Assembly: GCA_946482365.1 (NCBI GenBank) | Contig: CAMLQY010000021.1 | Coordinates: forward strand, 1 to 29,993 | Reading direction: 5' to 3' | DNA: 29,993 nucleotides | From: an uncultured Actinomycetes bacterium | Lineage (GTDB): Bacteria > Actinomycetota > Thermoleophilia > Solirubrobacterales > 70-9 | Part shown: positions 1-8,378 of the stretch, piece by piece | Layout: the number at the start of each line of letters is the position of its first letter | How positions within the stretch are numbered: the first letter of the stretch is position 1 | The notes under the pieces: model-generated | Databases searched by the model: none | Seen by the model: only the letters and a program-made list of their open reading frames with translations | What the model was told of the DNA's origin: nothing | Made by a program: the position numbers and the translations under genes

Positions 1-2773
1 CGTCCTCCTGGGCCTTCTGCCCCGCCGACTGCGCAGCCGGCAGCGCTTCGAGCATGCCCTTGCGCGCCGCCCCGGTCGAGTCCAGCGCGCCGCACTTGAT
101 CAGGCATTCGACCGCCCGTTTGTTGACGGCGCGCGAGTCGACCCGTTCGCAGAAGTCCCAGATCGAGTCGATCGGGCTGTCCTCGCGGGCGCGCAGGATC
201 GCCTCCACCGCGGCATGGCCGACGTTCTTCACCGCGTCGAGGCCGAAGCGGATCGCCTTCTCGGAGACGACGAAGTCGTGGTCGGAGGAGTTGACGTCGG
301 GCGGCAGCACCTCGATCCCCATCTCCTCGCAGCGATTGACGAAGAACGGCACCTTGTCCTTGGTGTTCATCACCGAGGAGATCACCGCCGCCATGTACTC
401 GGCCGGGTAGTTGGCCTTGAGGTATGCGGTGCGGTAGGAGATCAGCGCGTAGCAGGCGGCGTGGGACTTGTTGAAGGAGTAGTCGGCAGCCGCCTCCATC
501 AGCGACCACATCTCGTTTGCGACTTTGCTCGCGGTGCCCGAAGCCTGCATCCCCTCGAGGAATTTCGCCTTCATCGTCGCCATCAGCTCGCGCTTCTTCT
601 TGCCGATCGCCTTGCGCAGGTCGTCAGCCTCGGCCGGGCTGAAGCCGGCCATCTGCTTGGCGATCTCCATCAGCTGCTCCTGGTAGAGGACGCAGCCGTA
701 GGTGGGCTCGGTGATCGGGCGCAGTCGCTCGTCGGGGTAGGTGACCGAGGAGGGGTTGCGCTTGCCCTTCGCGTAGTCGGGGATGTACTTCATCGCACCC
801 GGGCGATAGAGCGATACGAGGGCGACGATGTCCTCGAACTCGGTCGGCTTCACCTTCTTCATCGCCTCCCGCATCCCCTCGGACTCGAGCTGGAAGACGC
901 CGATGCCCTCGCCGCGGGAGAGCATCTCGAAGGTCTTGGCGTCGTCCATCGGGATCGCGCCGACGTCGATCTCGACGCCACGCGAGCGGCGGATGATCTC
1001 CGCGGCGTCCTCGATCACGTCGAGGTTGCGCAACCCGAGGAAGTCCATCTTCAGCAGGCCGATCTCCTCGATCGGGCCCATCGAGTACTGGGTGACGATC
1101 TTGTACTGGCGCTCTCCCTTGCCGCCGCCGTTCCCGTTCCCGCCGTCGCCGGCCGCTGCCGGGGCGCTGCGGTCCTCCGCCAGCTGCAGGGGCACGATCT
1201 CCTGCAGCGGCCGGTCGGCGATGACAACCGCGGCGGCGTGGATCGAGTTGTTGCGGATGATCCCCTCGAGGCCCTGGGCGACGTCGAGGATCCGTTTCGC
1301 GTCCGGCTCGGAGTCGTAGGTCTTGCGCAGCTCCTGGCCCGGCTGCAGGCATTCCTCGAAAGAGGGGTTACGGCCGAGAATCGGCTCCGGGATCTGCTTG
1401 GCGAGACGGTCGCCGCTGCCGTAGTCGAAGCCGAGCACGCGGGCTGCGTCGCGGGTGGCGGCGCGCGGCGCCATCTTGCCAAAGGTGATGATCTGGGCAA
1501 CCGACTCGCGACCGTACTTCTCGGCGACGTAGCGGATCACCCGCTCGCGGCCGCGCACCGAGAAGTCGATGTCGATGTCCGGCATCGACTTGCGGCCGGG
1601 GTTGAGGAAGCGCTCGAAGAGCAGGTCGTTGGCGAGCGGGTCGATGTCGGTGATCGTCAGCGCGTAGGCGACGATCGAGCCGGCCGCCGAGCCGCGGCCG
1701 GGGCCGACGGCGACCCCGTTGTCCTTGGCGTAGCGGACGAAGTCCCAGACGATCAGGAAGTAGGAGGAGAAGCCCATCTCCTCGATCACCCCGAGCTCGA
1801 ACTCGATCCGCTCCTGGGCCTCGGCGGGAACCGGGTCGCCGTAGCGGGCGCGCAGCCCCTCGGCGGCGATCCGGCGCAGCATCGCCTCGGGCTCCTCGCC
1901 CTCGGGCGTCGGGTAGCGCGGCAGCAGCAGCTTGCCCAGCTCGATCTCGGCGTTGCAGCGCTCGGCGATCTCCAGCGTGCTCGGCACCGCCTCCGGCCAC
2001 TCGGCGAAGGAGTCGGCCATTTCCTCGCTGCTCTTCAGATAGAACTCGTTGGTGTCGAAGCTCATCTTCGGCGCCGCGAGGGTCGACTTGGTCTGCACGC
2101 AGAGCAGCGCCGAGTGGTTGTCGAAGTCCTCCCGCCGCAGGTAGTGGACGTCGGCGGTGCCGACCAGCGGTCGGCCCAGCTCGCGGGCGTAGCGGACGAT
2201 CCCCTCGTTGGCCTTGTCCTGCTCGGCAATGCCGTTCTTCTGCACCTCGAAGTAGACCTGCTCGGAGCCGAAGGCCTGGATCAGGTCGTCGAGGTGGGCG
2301 CGCGCGTCGTCGGGTCGCTCCTCGACCAGGCGGCGGCAGAAACGCGACTGCAGGCAGCCGGTGAGCACGATCACGCCCTCGGAGTGGGCGGCGAGCATCT
2401 CCATGTCGACGTTGGCCTTGCCGCGCGAGAAGCCTTCGAGGAATCCGGCCGAGGTCAGCTTGACCAGGTTGGCGAGGCCGGCGTCGCTCTCAGCCAGGAG
2501 CGTGAGGTGGTTGCGCTCGTATTTCGGCTTCTCCTTGAGCGTCTTCACGTCGTCGACGAAGTAGGCCTCGAAGCCGGCGATCGGCTTGATCCCGTGCGCT
2601 TTGCAGGCCTTGTAGAGGTCGACCGTCCCGTTCATCACCCCGTGGTCGGTCAGGCCCAGGGCGGGCTGGCCCATCTCCGCGGCTCGCGCCGCCATCGCCT
2701 CGATCTTGCAGGCGCCGTCGAGCAGCGAGTACTCGCTGTGGGCGTGCAGGTGTACGGCAGAAGGCGTGCTCAC
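1..2773 (-). CDS. dnaE: DNA polymerase III alpha subunit, 3' end cut by window edge
   Basis: This is the replicative polymerase (C-family) that copies the chromosome. The visible 924 codons hold an N-terminal PHP domain (HLHAHSEYSLLDGA near residue 8 and LTDHG further on), the palm with PGRGSAAGS near residue 357, and the catalytic acidic motif PDIDIDF near residue 400; MDFLGL supplies the third acidic residue. Full-length relatives are about 1150-1200 residues, so the C-terminal part (OB fold, tau-binding region) lies outside the window. The PHP metal ligands look intact, as in M. tuberculosis DnaE1, where PHP is the proofreading exonuclease. A glycine-rich low-complexity insert (GDGGNGNGGGKGE) sits near residues 535-550. 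The start is GTG; an in-frame TGA lies nine codons upstream with no other start between, so this start is well fixed although no Shine-Dalgarno is visible. Confidence 0.97.
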   Translation of the reverse strand, partial: MSTPSAVHLHAHSEYSLLDGACKIEAMAARAAEMGQPALGLTDHGVMNGTVDLYKACKAHGIKPIAGFEAYFVDDVKTLKEKPKYERNHLTLLAESDAGLANLVKLTSAGFLEGFSRGKANVDMEMLAAHSEGVIVLTGCLQSRFCRRLVEERPDDARAHLDDLIQAFGSEQVYFEVQKNGIAEQDKANEGIVRYARELGRPLVGTADVHYLRREDFDNHSALLCVQTKSTLAAPKMSFDTNEFYLKSSEEMADSFAEWPEAVPSTLEIAERCNAEIELGKLLLPRYPTPEGEEPEAMLRRIAAEGLRARYGDPVPAEAQERIEFELGVIEEMGFSSYFLIVWDFVRYAKDNGVAVGPGRGSAAGSIVAYALTITDIDPLANDLLFERFLNPGRKSMPDIDIDFSVRGRERVIRYVAEKYGRESVAQIITFGKMAPRAATRDAARVLGFDYGSGDRLAKQIPEPILGRNPSFEECLQPGQELRKTYDSEPDAKRILDVAQGLEGIIRNNSIHAAAVVIADRPLQEIVPLQLAEDRSAPAAAGDGGNGNGGGKGERQYKIVTQYSMGPIEEIGLLKMDFLGLRNLDVIEDAAEIIRRSRGVEIDVGAIPMDDAKTFEMLSRGEGIGVFQLESEGMREAMKKVKPTEFEDIVALVSLYRPGAMKYIPDYAKGKRNPSSVTYPDERLRPITEPTYGCVLYQEQLMEIAKQMAGFSPAEADDLRKAIGKKKRELMATMKAKFLEGMQASGTASKVANEMWSLMEAAADYSFNKSHAACYALISYRTAYLKANYPAEYMAAVISSVMNTKDKVPFFVNRCEEMGIEVLPPDVNSSDHDFVVSEKAIRFGLDAVKNVGHAAVEAILRAREDSPIDSIWDFCERVDSRAVNKRAVECLIKCGALDSTGAARKGMLEALPAAQSAGQKAQED

Positions 2774-2856
2774 GGAGGAGCGATAATGCCAACCGGCTCA
2801 GATGGAGCGAGCCAATTTTGAGCGTCTTCCGCGCACCTTCCGTGGGTTTCCAAGGG

Positions 2857-2969
2857 CGACGATCTCGGGGAGGGGTTCCGCTTAACTTTTTCGAGGAGCG
2901 GGGACTGCTGGCGCTCGGAAGGAGCTCGCGAAAAAGTACAAGACGCTCCACCCCTCCCCGAGATCGTCG
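2857..2969 (-). terminator. 113-bp imperfect palindrome downstream of the Rpf-like gene
   Basis: Perfect 20-bp inverted arms lie at 2857-2876 and 2950-2969. Shorter inner arms (CTTTTTCG and CGAAAAAG) pair inside them. It begins 13 nt after the Rpf-like stop codon and ends before dnaE, so it probably terminates the hydrolase transcript, but no U-tract follows the stem. Its centre contains GCTCGGAAGGAGCTCGC, resembling the loop of the repeats near 27.3, 28.5 and 29.9 kb. It fills most of the gap between the two genes; I see no gene here. Confidence 0.7.
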
Positions 2970-2982
2970 TTCACGCAGCCGA

Positions 2983-3999
2983 TCAGGCGCAGACCCAGGC
3001 GCCACCGCCGGAGTCAGCCCAGATTTCTGCTGCAATGCGGTCTTGTTCGGCCTTCGGGGCGTTCTGCGGCTCGCCCTGGCCTCCGTAGAGCTTCCATGTT
3101 GAGGGGAGGATCTGGTAGGCGCCGCCGGCTCCTGATGAGGGGTTGAGGGCCGAGTAGTTGCCGCCGGACTCGCACATGACTATGTAGGTGGGGATCGAGT
3201 AGGGGCCGCCCAGCCAGCGCTCCACTGTGGTTTCGGCTTCGGCCCGGCTGGCGGCTTCGGCGGCCTCGATGTCGCTCACCCAGGAGCCGATCTTCGATTT
3301 GAGCGTGGACAGGGCGGCCGAGCGGGCGGCGGCGACCGAGTGCAGCCGGGCGGCGGCAGCTTCGGCTTCCTGGCGCACGCTGGCGATTTCGGAGCGGGCG
3401 GCGGCGAGACGTTCGTTGTAGGCGACGGCCTCGGCCTCGAGGGCGGCGATCCGGTCGAGCGCGGCGGCGACGGCGCGGCGCACCTGGGCCACGCGGCCGG
3501 CCAGGTCGGAGTCGGAGCGCTCGATCCGCTCCAGGTATTCGGTGCGGACGGCGAGCTCGTCGAAGCTGCCCGAGGCGAGGATGACGCTGGCGGTGCTGGG
3601 GGCTCCGCTCTCGTAGATGGCGACGAGGCGCTCCGCAAGCGCAGCGCGTGCCCGGCGCAGGCGGCGTCTCTCCGCCACCAGGCGACGTTGCGTGCGGCGC
3701 ACCGCGGCGCCGAGGCGCGCAGCGCGCTCTTCGCCCCTCGCCAGCAGCCCGGTGAGCTCCTCCTCGCGGGCGCTCGCCGCGTCCGCTTCCCCCTCGGCCG
3801 TGGCGAGCTCACCCTGTGCCGCCTGCAGGCTGGACCGCAACGAGCCGGCTTCGTCGCGCGCGGCCGAGAGCTTCGCTTCGAGATCGCCGACGCTCGCCGC
3901 CACGGCGGCGGCCGCCGACAGCAACGCGAAGCCGAACAGCACGAACACGAGAATGGCCGGGCGCCGAGACCCTGCCTTTGTCACCGGGGTACGAACCAC
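2983..3999 (-). CDS. Secreted Rpf-like muralytic transglycosylase with coiled coil
   Basis: This is a secreted cell-wall hydrolase. An N-terminal signal peptide (PAILVFVLFGFALLSAAAAVAAS) is followed by about 200 residues of Ala/Glu/Arg-rich coiled coil, as in PcsB/RipA-type proteins. The last 70 residues form a resuscitation-promoting-factor-like lysozyme fold: CESGGNYSALN carries the probable catalytic Glu just after a Cys, GGAYQILPSTW is the family signature, and a second Cys in the terminal WVCA could form the disulfide typical of Rpf domains. Expected action is cleavage of glycan strands outside the membrane. An ATG-initiated reading begins at 4125 inside a hairpin and is unlikely. I chose GTG at 3999 because a TAGCCT box lies 10 nt upstream; GTG at 3984 is an alternative that also keeps the signal peptide. 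The protein would be 338 (or 333) residues. Confidence 0.85.
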   Translation of the reverse strand: MVRTPVTKAGSRRPAILVFVLFGFALLSAAAAVAASVGDLEAKLSAARDEAGSLRSSLQAAQGELATAEGEADAASAREEELTGLLARGEERAARLGAAVRRTQRRLVAERRRLRRARAALAERLVAIYESGAPSTASVILASGSFDELAVRTEYLERIERSDSDLAGRVAQVRRAVAAALDRIAALEAEAVAYNERLAAARSEIASVRQEAEAAAARLHSVAAARSAALSTLKSKIGSWVSDIEAAEAASRAEAETTVERWLGGPYSIPTYIVMCESGGNYSALNPSSGAGGAYQILPSTWKLYGGQGEPQNAPKAEQDRIAAEIWADSGGGAWVCA

Positions 4000-4009
4000 G
4001 AAGCCGACG

Positions 4010-4015
4010 AGGCTA
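4010..4015 (-). promoter_or_regulatory. Candidate -10 box (TAGCCT) for the Rpf-like gene
   Basis: The minus strand reads TAGCCT, matching TANNNT, ten nucleotides before the GTG at 3999. A start point 7-9 nt downstream would give a nearly leaderless mRNA. No clear -35 element is seen. Another TANNNT (TAAGTT) lies further upstream, so this is tentative. Confidence 0.35.
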
Positions 4016-4081
4016 GCGGCTTTCGTTAGCGAATACTCACAACTTAACGATAAAGCGCACGAAAACTTGCGCCCCCTCCCA

Positions 4082-4126
4082 GGTGCAACGCATTGGGGGC
4101 GACATAGGCGCCCAATGCGTTGCACC
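4082..4126 (-). terminator. 16-bp stem hairpin ending the arg operon
   Basis: Perfect 16-bp arms at 4082-4097 (GGTGCAACGCATTGGG) and 4111-4126 enclose a 13-nt loop. It begins 8 nt after the stop codon of the last small gene of the arg unit. No run of U follows on the minus strand, so it would be an I-shaped (U-less) terminator or an mRNA 3'-end stabiliser. Confidence 0.7.
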
Positions 4127-4134
4127 CATGATAT

Positions 4135-4290
4135 TCAGCCCTCGGGGACGTTGCGACTGGCGACGTAGGCGGCGATCGCCACGCCTGCGGCGGCGAGGCC
4201 GACGCCGATTCGGATCTGGCGCCGGTAGCGCCGGCGCACGTACTTGACGGCGAAGCGGATCGCGACCTTGCCAAGGCGGTCGTAGGTCAT
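4135..4290 (-). CDS. 51-residue single-span membrane protein, unknown function
   Basis: The small reading frame starts with ATG overlapping the argG stop codon in an ATGA arrangement, so translation is probably coupled to argG. The protein has an amphipathic, strongly basic N-terminal half (KYVRRRYRRQIR) followed by one hydrophobic helix (IGVGLAAAGVAIAAYVA) and a short tail ending NVPEG. The basic residues before the helix predict a cytoplasmic N-terminus. I do not recognise a family. Its position as the last cistron before a strong hairpin, and the usable overlap, argue that it is real. Confidence 0.6.
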   Translation of the reverse strand: MTYDRLGKVAIRFAVKYVRRRYRRQIRIGVGLAAAGVAIAAYVASRNVPEG

Positions 4291-5561
4291 GCCTGTTCCT
4301 CTTCCCCGCGCCGGCGAATTCGATGCGCCATCCGAGACTGCAGCGACCAGATCTCGATGAAGCCCGGCGAGGCGGCCTGCGAGAAGAGGCCGCCGGACTC
4401 GGCGAAGGAGGCGAGGTCGGCGTCGTAGACCGCATTGGGGGAGCGGCGGGTCACTACTCTCACGCTGCCCTTGAAGAGCTTCAGGCCGACGGCCCCTGTG
4501 ACCTGGGCGTTGACGGCGTCCATGTAAGCGTCGAGGTCGCCGCGCAGCGGCTCCCACCAGAGGCCGGCGTAGACGAGGTAGGCCCACTTCTGGTCGAGCG
4601 AGGGCTTGAGCTGGTTCTGGTGGATCGTGCCGACCAGCTTCTCGAGCTCCTGGTGGGCGGTGAGCAGGATCGCCGCCGCTGGGGCCTCGTAGATGTCGCG
4701 CACCTTGAGCCCGACGATGCGGTCCTCGATGTGGTCGACGATGCCGGCGCCGTGGCGGCAACCGATCTCGGCCGCCCGTTCGAGCAGCTCGACCAGCCCC
4801 AGGCGCTCGCCGTTCAGGGCAACGGGAACACCGGCCTCGAACTCGACCTCGACGACCTCAGCCTCGTCGGGGGCCTCCTCGGGGCGGGTGACGAGCTGAA
4901 AGACGTCGTCCTCGGGCGCATGGTCGAGGTCCTCGATCCAGCGTCCCTCCGAGGAGCGGCCCCAGAGGTTGTCGTCGATCGAGTACGGCGTCACCTCGGT
5001 GCCGCCCTTGACCGGGATGCCGTGCTCGCGGGCGTAGGCGATCTCCTCCTCCCGCCCCATCTCCCAGGAGCGCACCGGCGCGATCGTCTTCAGCTCGGGC
5101 GCCAGGGTCGCGACCGTGGCCTCGATCCGCACCTGGTCGTTGCCCTTGCCGGTGCAGCCGTGGGCGATCGTGTCGCAGCCCGTCCGGCGGGCGTACTCGA
5201 CCGCCAGCTTCGCGATCAGCGGCCTGCCCAGCGCGGTGAAGAGCGGGTAGCCGCCGCCGTAGAGGGCGTTGGCCTTGATCGCCGGCACGACGTAGTCCAG
5301 CGCGAACTCCTCGCGCGCGTCGACCACGTGGCACTCGAGCGCACCGAGTCGCTTCGCCTTGTCCTCGATCACTGAGTAGTCCTCGCCGGGCTGGCCGAGG
5401 TTGACCGTGAGACAGACGACCTCGGCCTCGTAGGAGTCCTGGATCCACTTCAGCATCACGCTCGTGTCGAGGCCGCCCGAGTAGAGCAGCAGGACACGCT
5501 GCACCGCGGCGGGGTCCGCCTCGTAGGAGGCGGTGCGGATCTGTGCCGGTGAGTCGGCCAC
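4287..5561 (-). CDS. argG: Argininosuccinate synthase
   Basis: It joins citrulline and aspartate using ATP to form argininosuccinate, the penultimate step of arginine synthesis, in the cytoplasm. The PP-loop YSGGLDTS is at residues 27-34 and the conserved HGCTGKGNDQVR at 134-145; length is 424 residues, slightly more than the usual 400 or so, with an N-terminal extension before the PP-loop. The start is GTG, only 3 nt after the stop of the upstream Thr-rich gene, with no convincing Shine-Dalgarno, so translation is probably coupled. It overlaps the next small gene by 4 nt. argH, the usual partner, is not in the window. Confidence 0.97.
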   Translation of the reverse strand: MADSPAQIRTASYEADPAAVQRVLLLYSGGLDTSVMLKWIQDSYEAEVVCLTVNLGQPGEDYSVIEDKAKRLGALECHVVDAREEFALDYVVPAIKANALYGGGYPLFTALGRPLIAKLAVEYARRTGCDTIAHGCTGKGNDQVRIEATVATLAPELKTIAPVRSWEMGREEEIAYAREHGIPVKGGTEVTPYSIDDNLWGRSSEGRWIEDLDHAPEDDVFQLVTRPEEAPDEAEVVEVEFEAGVPVALNGERLGLVELLERAAEIGCRHGAGIVDHIEDRIVGLKVRDIYEAPAAAILLTAHQELEKLVGTIHQNQLKPSLDQKWAYLVYAGLWWEPLRGDLDAYMDAVNAQVTGAVGLKLFKGSVRVVTRRSPNAVYDADLASFAESGGLFSQAASPGFIEIWSLQSRMAHRIRRRGEEEQA

Positions 5562-5564
5562 CGG

Positions 5565-5909
5565 CTAGGGAGCGGGTACCCCGCCGCTGCCCGGGCCTTC
5601 TTCTTCGGGCGGCGGCGTGGTGGTCGTCGTCGGTTCGGTCGTCGTGGTCGGTTCCGTAGTTTCAGTCGTGGTCGGCGCGGTCGTCTCCGTGGTCGAGCCC
5701 GTGGTTGTCTCGGTAGTCGGCTCGGTGGTTTCCGTCGGCAGGCTGGTGACGGTGGAGGTGGCGCCGCCGTCGTCGTCACTGGCGATCACGGCGATCGCGA
5801 TCACCAGGCCGACTATCACCGCGACCAGGCCGGCGACGAGCAGGCGCATGTTGCCGTGGGGCTTGTGGTCGCCGGGCTGGCTCATCATCCGCGTCGGGTC
5901 CTCGTGCAT
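5565..5909 (-). CDS. Thr/Glu-repeat single-span membrane protein, unknown function
   Basis: The 114-residue protein has a short cytoplasmic head (MHEDPTRMMSQPGDHKPHGN), one strongly hydrophobic helix (MRLLVAGLVAVIVGLVIAIA, about residues 21-43), then an external tail of Thr/Glu/Pro repeats (TETTEPTTE and variants) ending in an acidic, Pro/Gly-rich segment. The tail resembles wall-spanning or glycosylatable linkers but carries no sorting motif or domain. It lies 4 nt after the coiled-coil gene and 3 nt before argG, inside the arginine unit, where argF or argR would be expected in other actinobacteria. No function can be assigned. Confidence 0.7.
   Translation of the reverse strand: MHEDPTRMMSQPGDHKPHGNMRLLVAGLVAVIVGLVIAIAVIASDDDGGATSTVTSLPTETTEPTTETTTGSTTETTAPTTTETTEPTTTTEPTTTTTPPPEEEGPGSGGVPAP
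5615..5759 (-). repeat. Degenerate short tandem repeats coding the Thr-rich tail
   Basis: The DNA reiterates ACC/GAG/CCG codons, giving TETTEPTTE-type units. Such codon-level repetition is prone to length change by slippage, so tail length may vary between strains. Confidence 0.6.
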
Positions 5910-5913
5910 TGGA

Positions 5914-6351
5914 TCACTCCTCGGGTCCGAGTATCGCGTCGAGCATCTCGCGCGTGTCCTCGATGTCGAAGGCGCTTCTCAGTCGCTGCTCGATCTCCTC
6001 CCGGCTACTGCCCGAGACCGCCATCTGGGTGGCGAGCAGGCGCGCCCCGGCCGAACTGGAGCGGGAGCCGGGGACGGCCTCGGGCTCGGCCGCGGCCTGG
6101 ACCGGCCTCAGGTGGCCCTCGCGGCGGGGCGGCGACGGGGGGTCGAGCTCGTCGGCAAGGGCGCGCAGGCGCTCGGCGATGAGCCGGTCGGCGCGGGCGC
6201 TCGCTTCCTCGAGCTGCTGCCGCGCCTGCTCCTCGGCGTCGTCGATCACCTTCGACGCGGCCTGCTCGGCAGCCTCGACGATCGCCGCCAGGCGCTCCGC
6301 GGTGCTGGTGGTCAAGGCGCGCGGCTCCGGTGGTCGCTTCTTCGGGCTCAT
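5914..6351 (-). CDS. Coiled-coil protein in the arg operon, unknown function
   Basis: The 145-residue protein starts with a basic, Pro-rich head ([11 protein letters not shown]), followed by a predicted Ala/Glu-rich coiled coil (about residues 18-70), a Pro/Ser/Arg-rich linker, and a conserved-looking helical end (REEIEQRLRSAFDIEDTREMLDAIL). Its ATG overlaps the argD stop codon (ATGA), and its stop is 4 nt before the Thr-rich membrane gene, so all are probably one mRNA. The C-terminal helix pattern suggests a protein-interaction segment. I do not recognise a family, and there is no DNA-binding fold of ArgR type. Longer upstream starts in this frame lie within argD and are shadows. Confidence 0.65.
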   Translation of the reverse strand: MSPKKRPPEPRALTTSTAERLAAIVEAAEQAASKVIDDAEEQARQQLEEASARADRLIAERLRALADELDPPSPPRREGHLRPVQAAAEPEAVPGSRSSSAGARLLATQMAVSGSSREEIEQRLRSAFDIEDTREMLDAILGPEE

Positions 6352-7538
6352 CGAGCCTCGTAGCTTAGGAGGGCGGCGCCGATCGAGGCAACGGCACGCT
6401 CGACCTGGTCCGATTCGACCGTCAGCGGCGGCAGCAGCCGCAGGGTGTCCGGCTCGGGGACGTTGACGATCAGGCCGCGCGAGAGCAGGTCGGCACCGAT
6501 CGCAGCAGCGTCCAGCCCCTCCGCGAGCCCGACGCCGAGCATCAGGCCCCGGCCGCGCACCTCGCGCACGCCGTCGAGGGCCCCGAGGCCGTCGCGGAGC
6601 TGGGCGCCCAGCTCGCGGACCCGGCGCAGCAGCGCCGGGTCGTCGACGATCTCGAGCACGGCGAGGGCGGCGACACAGGCGAGGGGGCCGGCGGCGAAGG
6701 TGGAGCCGTGGTCGCCGGGCTCCAGGACCTCGCCCGCCTCCGGGGTCGTCACGCAGGCGCCGATCGGCATTCCCCCGCCGAGCGCCTTGGCGCTGGTGAG
6801 GATGTCCGGGCGCACCGGGGTCTGCTCGTAGGCCCACAGCGAGCCGGTGCGTCCCATCCCGGTCTGGATCTCGTCGAGGATCAGCAGCGCGCCGGCCTCG
6901 TCGCATGCCTCCCGGGCTGCGAGGAGGGCCTCCTCGCTGACCGGGTATACCCCGGCCTCGCCCTGGATCGGCTCGATCAGGACCGCGGCGGTGCTCTCCC
7001 CCACCGCGGCGCGCAGCGCCCCGGCGTCGTTCAGCGGCACCGAGCGGAAGCCCGGCAGCATCGGCGCCAGGGCGGGGTTGGCGGCGAGCGCCGGGGTCGC
7101 CGAGAGCGCGCCGTAGGTGCGGCCGTGGAAGTCGCGCTCGAAGCTGACGATCTCCGGCGACTCGACCCCGCGCCGGTGAGCGTGCTTGCGGGCGATCTTG
7201 ATCGCGCACTCGTTGGCCTCGGTGCCGGAGTTGGCGAAGAAGACGCGGCCGTCGAGGCTCGACTCGGCCAGGCGCTCGGCGAGTCGCACCATCGGCTCGG
7301 TGTAGAAGAGGTTGGATGTGTGCATCAGGCGGCCGGCCTGCTCGCGCACCGCCTCGACCACGTCGGGGTTGCAGTGCCCCACCGTGCAGACCGAGATGCC
7401 GGCGAGGAAGTCGAGGTACTCCCTGCCCTCGGCGTCCCAGAGCAGGGCTCCCTCGCCGCGGACGAACTCGACCGGCGCCCGCTTGTAGGTGCGCATCAGG
7501 TAGCGCTCCTCCAGCGCCTGCAGGTCCGTCAGGTTCAT
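6348..7538 (-). CDS. argD: Acetylornithine aminotransferase
   Basis: This PLP enzyme converts N-acetylglutamate semialdehyde and glutamate to N-acetylornithine and 2-oxoglutarate. It is a fold-type I aminotransferase of 396 residues, the normal length. NSGTEANE (103-110) binds the cofactor phosphate, [10 protein letters not shown] (221-230) carries the Asp that contacts the pyridine nitrogen, and [13 protein letters not shown] holds the Schiff-base Lys at 251. Its ATG overlaps the argB stop (4 nt) and its stop overlaps the coiled-coil gene start (4 nt). Confidence 0.97.
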   Translation of the reverse strand: MNLTDLQALEERYLMRTYKRAPVEFVRGEGALLWDAEGREYLDFLAGISVCTVGHCNPDVVEAVREQAGRLMHTSNLFYTEPMVRLAERLAESSLDGRVFFANSGTEANECAIKIARKHAHRRGVESPEIVSFERDFHGRTYGALSATPALAANPALAPMLPGFRSVPLNDAGALRAAVGESTAAVLIEPIQGEAGVYPVSEEALLAAREACDEAGALLILDEIQTGMGRTGSLWAYEQTPVRPDILTSAKALGGGMPIGACVTTPEAGEVLEPGDHGSTFAAGPLACVAALAVLEIVDDPALLRRVRELGAQLRDGLGALDGVREVRGRGLMLGVGLAEGLDAAAIGADLLSRGLIVNVPEPDTLRLLPPLTVESDQVERAVASIGAALLSYEAR

Positions 7539-8374
7539 GGCGTGATCATCGTGCCGATGCCGGCATTGGTGAAGAGCTCCAGGAGGAGGCTGTGCGGCTG
7601 GCGACCGTCGATGATGTGCGCGGACTGGGTCCCGCCCGCGAGCGCGTCGACGCAGGCCTGCAGCTTGGGGCGCATCCCGCCGTCGATCCCGGCCAGCTTC
7701 TGATCGACCTCGAGCACCGTCGCGTGCGAGATCAGCGAGCCGTGGTCGTCGGGGTCGGCGAGCCAGCCCTCGACGTCGGTGAGGAAGATCGCCTTGGTGG
7801 CGCCGAGCGCGGCGGCGACCTTGCCAGCGACTTCGTCCGCGTTGACGTTGTGGGGGTTGCCGTCGGCATCGGTGGCCGTGGAGGCGATCACCGGGATGTA
7901 GTCGGCGGCGATGTGGTTGAGCACGTCGACGTCGACGTGCTCGACGGAGCCGACGAAGCCGACCTCGTCGGCGTTGGGCACCGGCGAGACCTGGAACAGC
8001 GAGCCGTCCTCGCCGGAGAGGCCGACGGCCGGCTGGCCGTGCGCGTTGAGCCGCTGGACTATTTCGGAGTTGAGCTTGCCGACCAGGACCATGCGTGCCA
8101 CCTCGACGGTCTCTGCGTCGGAGACCCGCAGGCCCTCGTGGAAGCGCACCTCGAGGCCGAGACGCTCCATGTAGCGCGTGATCTCCGGCCCGCCGCCGTG
8201 CACGATCACGGGGTTGAGGCCGACGTACTTGAGCAGGACCACGTCGGTGGCGAAGTCCTCGCGCAGGGCCTCCTCGCGCATCGCCGCGCCGCCGTACTTG
8301 ATCACCACGGTGCGGCCGTGGAACTCCTTGATGTAGGGGAGCGCCTCGAGAAGGGTGTCGACGTTCGTGCTCAT
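7535..8374 (-). CDS. argB: Acetylglutamate kinase
   Basis: It phosphorylates N-acetylglutamate, the second step to ornithine and usually the arginine-inhibited one. It is an amino acid kinase fold protein of 279 residues. KYGGAAM (26-32) and HGGGPEI (59-65) form the nucleotide and substrate loops, and LTDVEGW lies further along. The N-terminal helix before the first strand (STNVDTLLEALPYIKEF) is of the type that builds the hexameric, arginine-sensitive form. ATG at 8374 lies 4 nt after the argJ stop; a longer start at 8410 would overlap argJ and lacks conservation. Confidence 0.97.
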   Translation of the reverse strand: MSTNVDTLLEALPYIKEFHGRTVVIKYGGAAMREEALREDFATDVVLLKYVGLNPVIVHGGGPEITRYMERLGLEVRFHEGLRVSDAETVEVARMVLVGKLNSEIVQRLNAHGQPAVGLSGEDGSLFQVSPVPNADEVGFVGSVEHVDVDVLNHIAADYIPVIASTATDADGNPHNVNADEVAGKVAAALGATKAIFLTDVEGWLADPDDHGSLISHATVLEVDQKLAGIDGGMRPKLQACVDALAGGTQSAHIIDGRQPHSLLLELFTNAGIGTMITP

Positions 8375-8378
8375 CGGC

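Noticed and set aside
215..2821. 868-codon open frame on the plus strand
   Set aside because: It is an antisense shadow of dnaE. In high-GC DNA the frame opposite a real gene is often open; its protein is Leu/Val/Gly/Asp/His-rich with no domain, while the minus strand gives clear DnaE motifs.
4127..4435. Minus-strand frames overlapping argG's end with Pro/Arg/Ser-rich protein
   Set aside because: They run through the arg-operon hairpin and argG in a different frame and lack any motif; the 51-codon gene with the ATGA overlap explains the region better.
5617..6363. Val/Ser-rich plus-strand frame (VVVVGSVV repeats)
   Set aside because: The repeats are the complement of the Thr/Glu/Pro codons of the minus-strand membrane protein, which has a credible transmembrane helix and tight spacing to argG.
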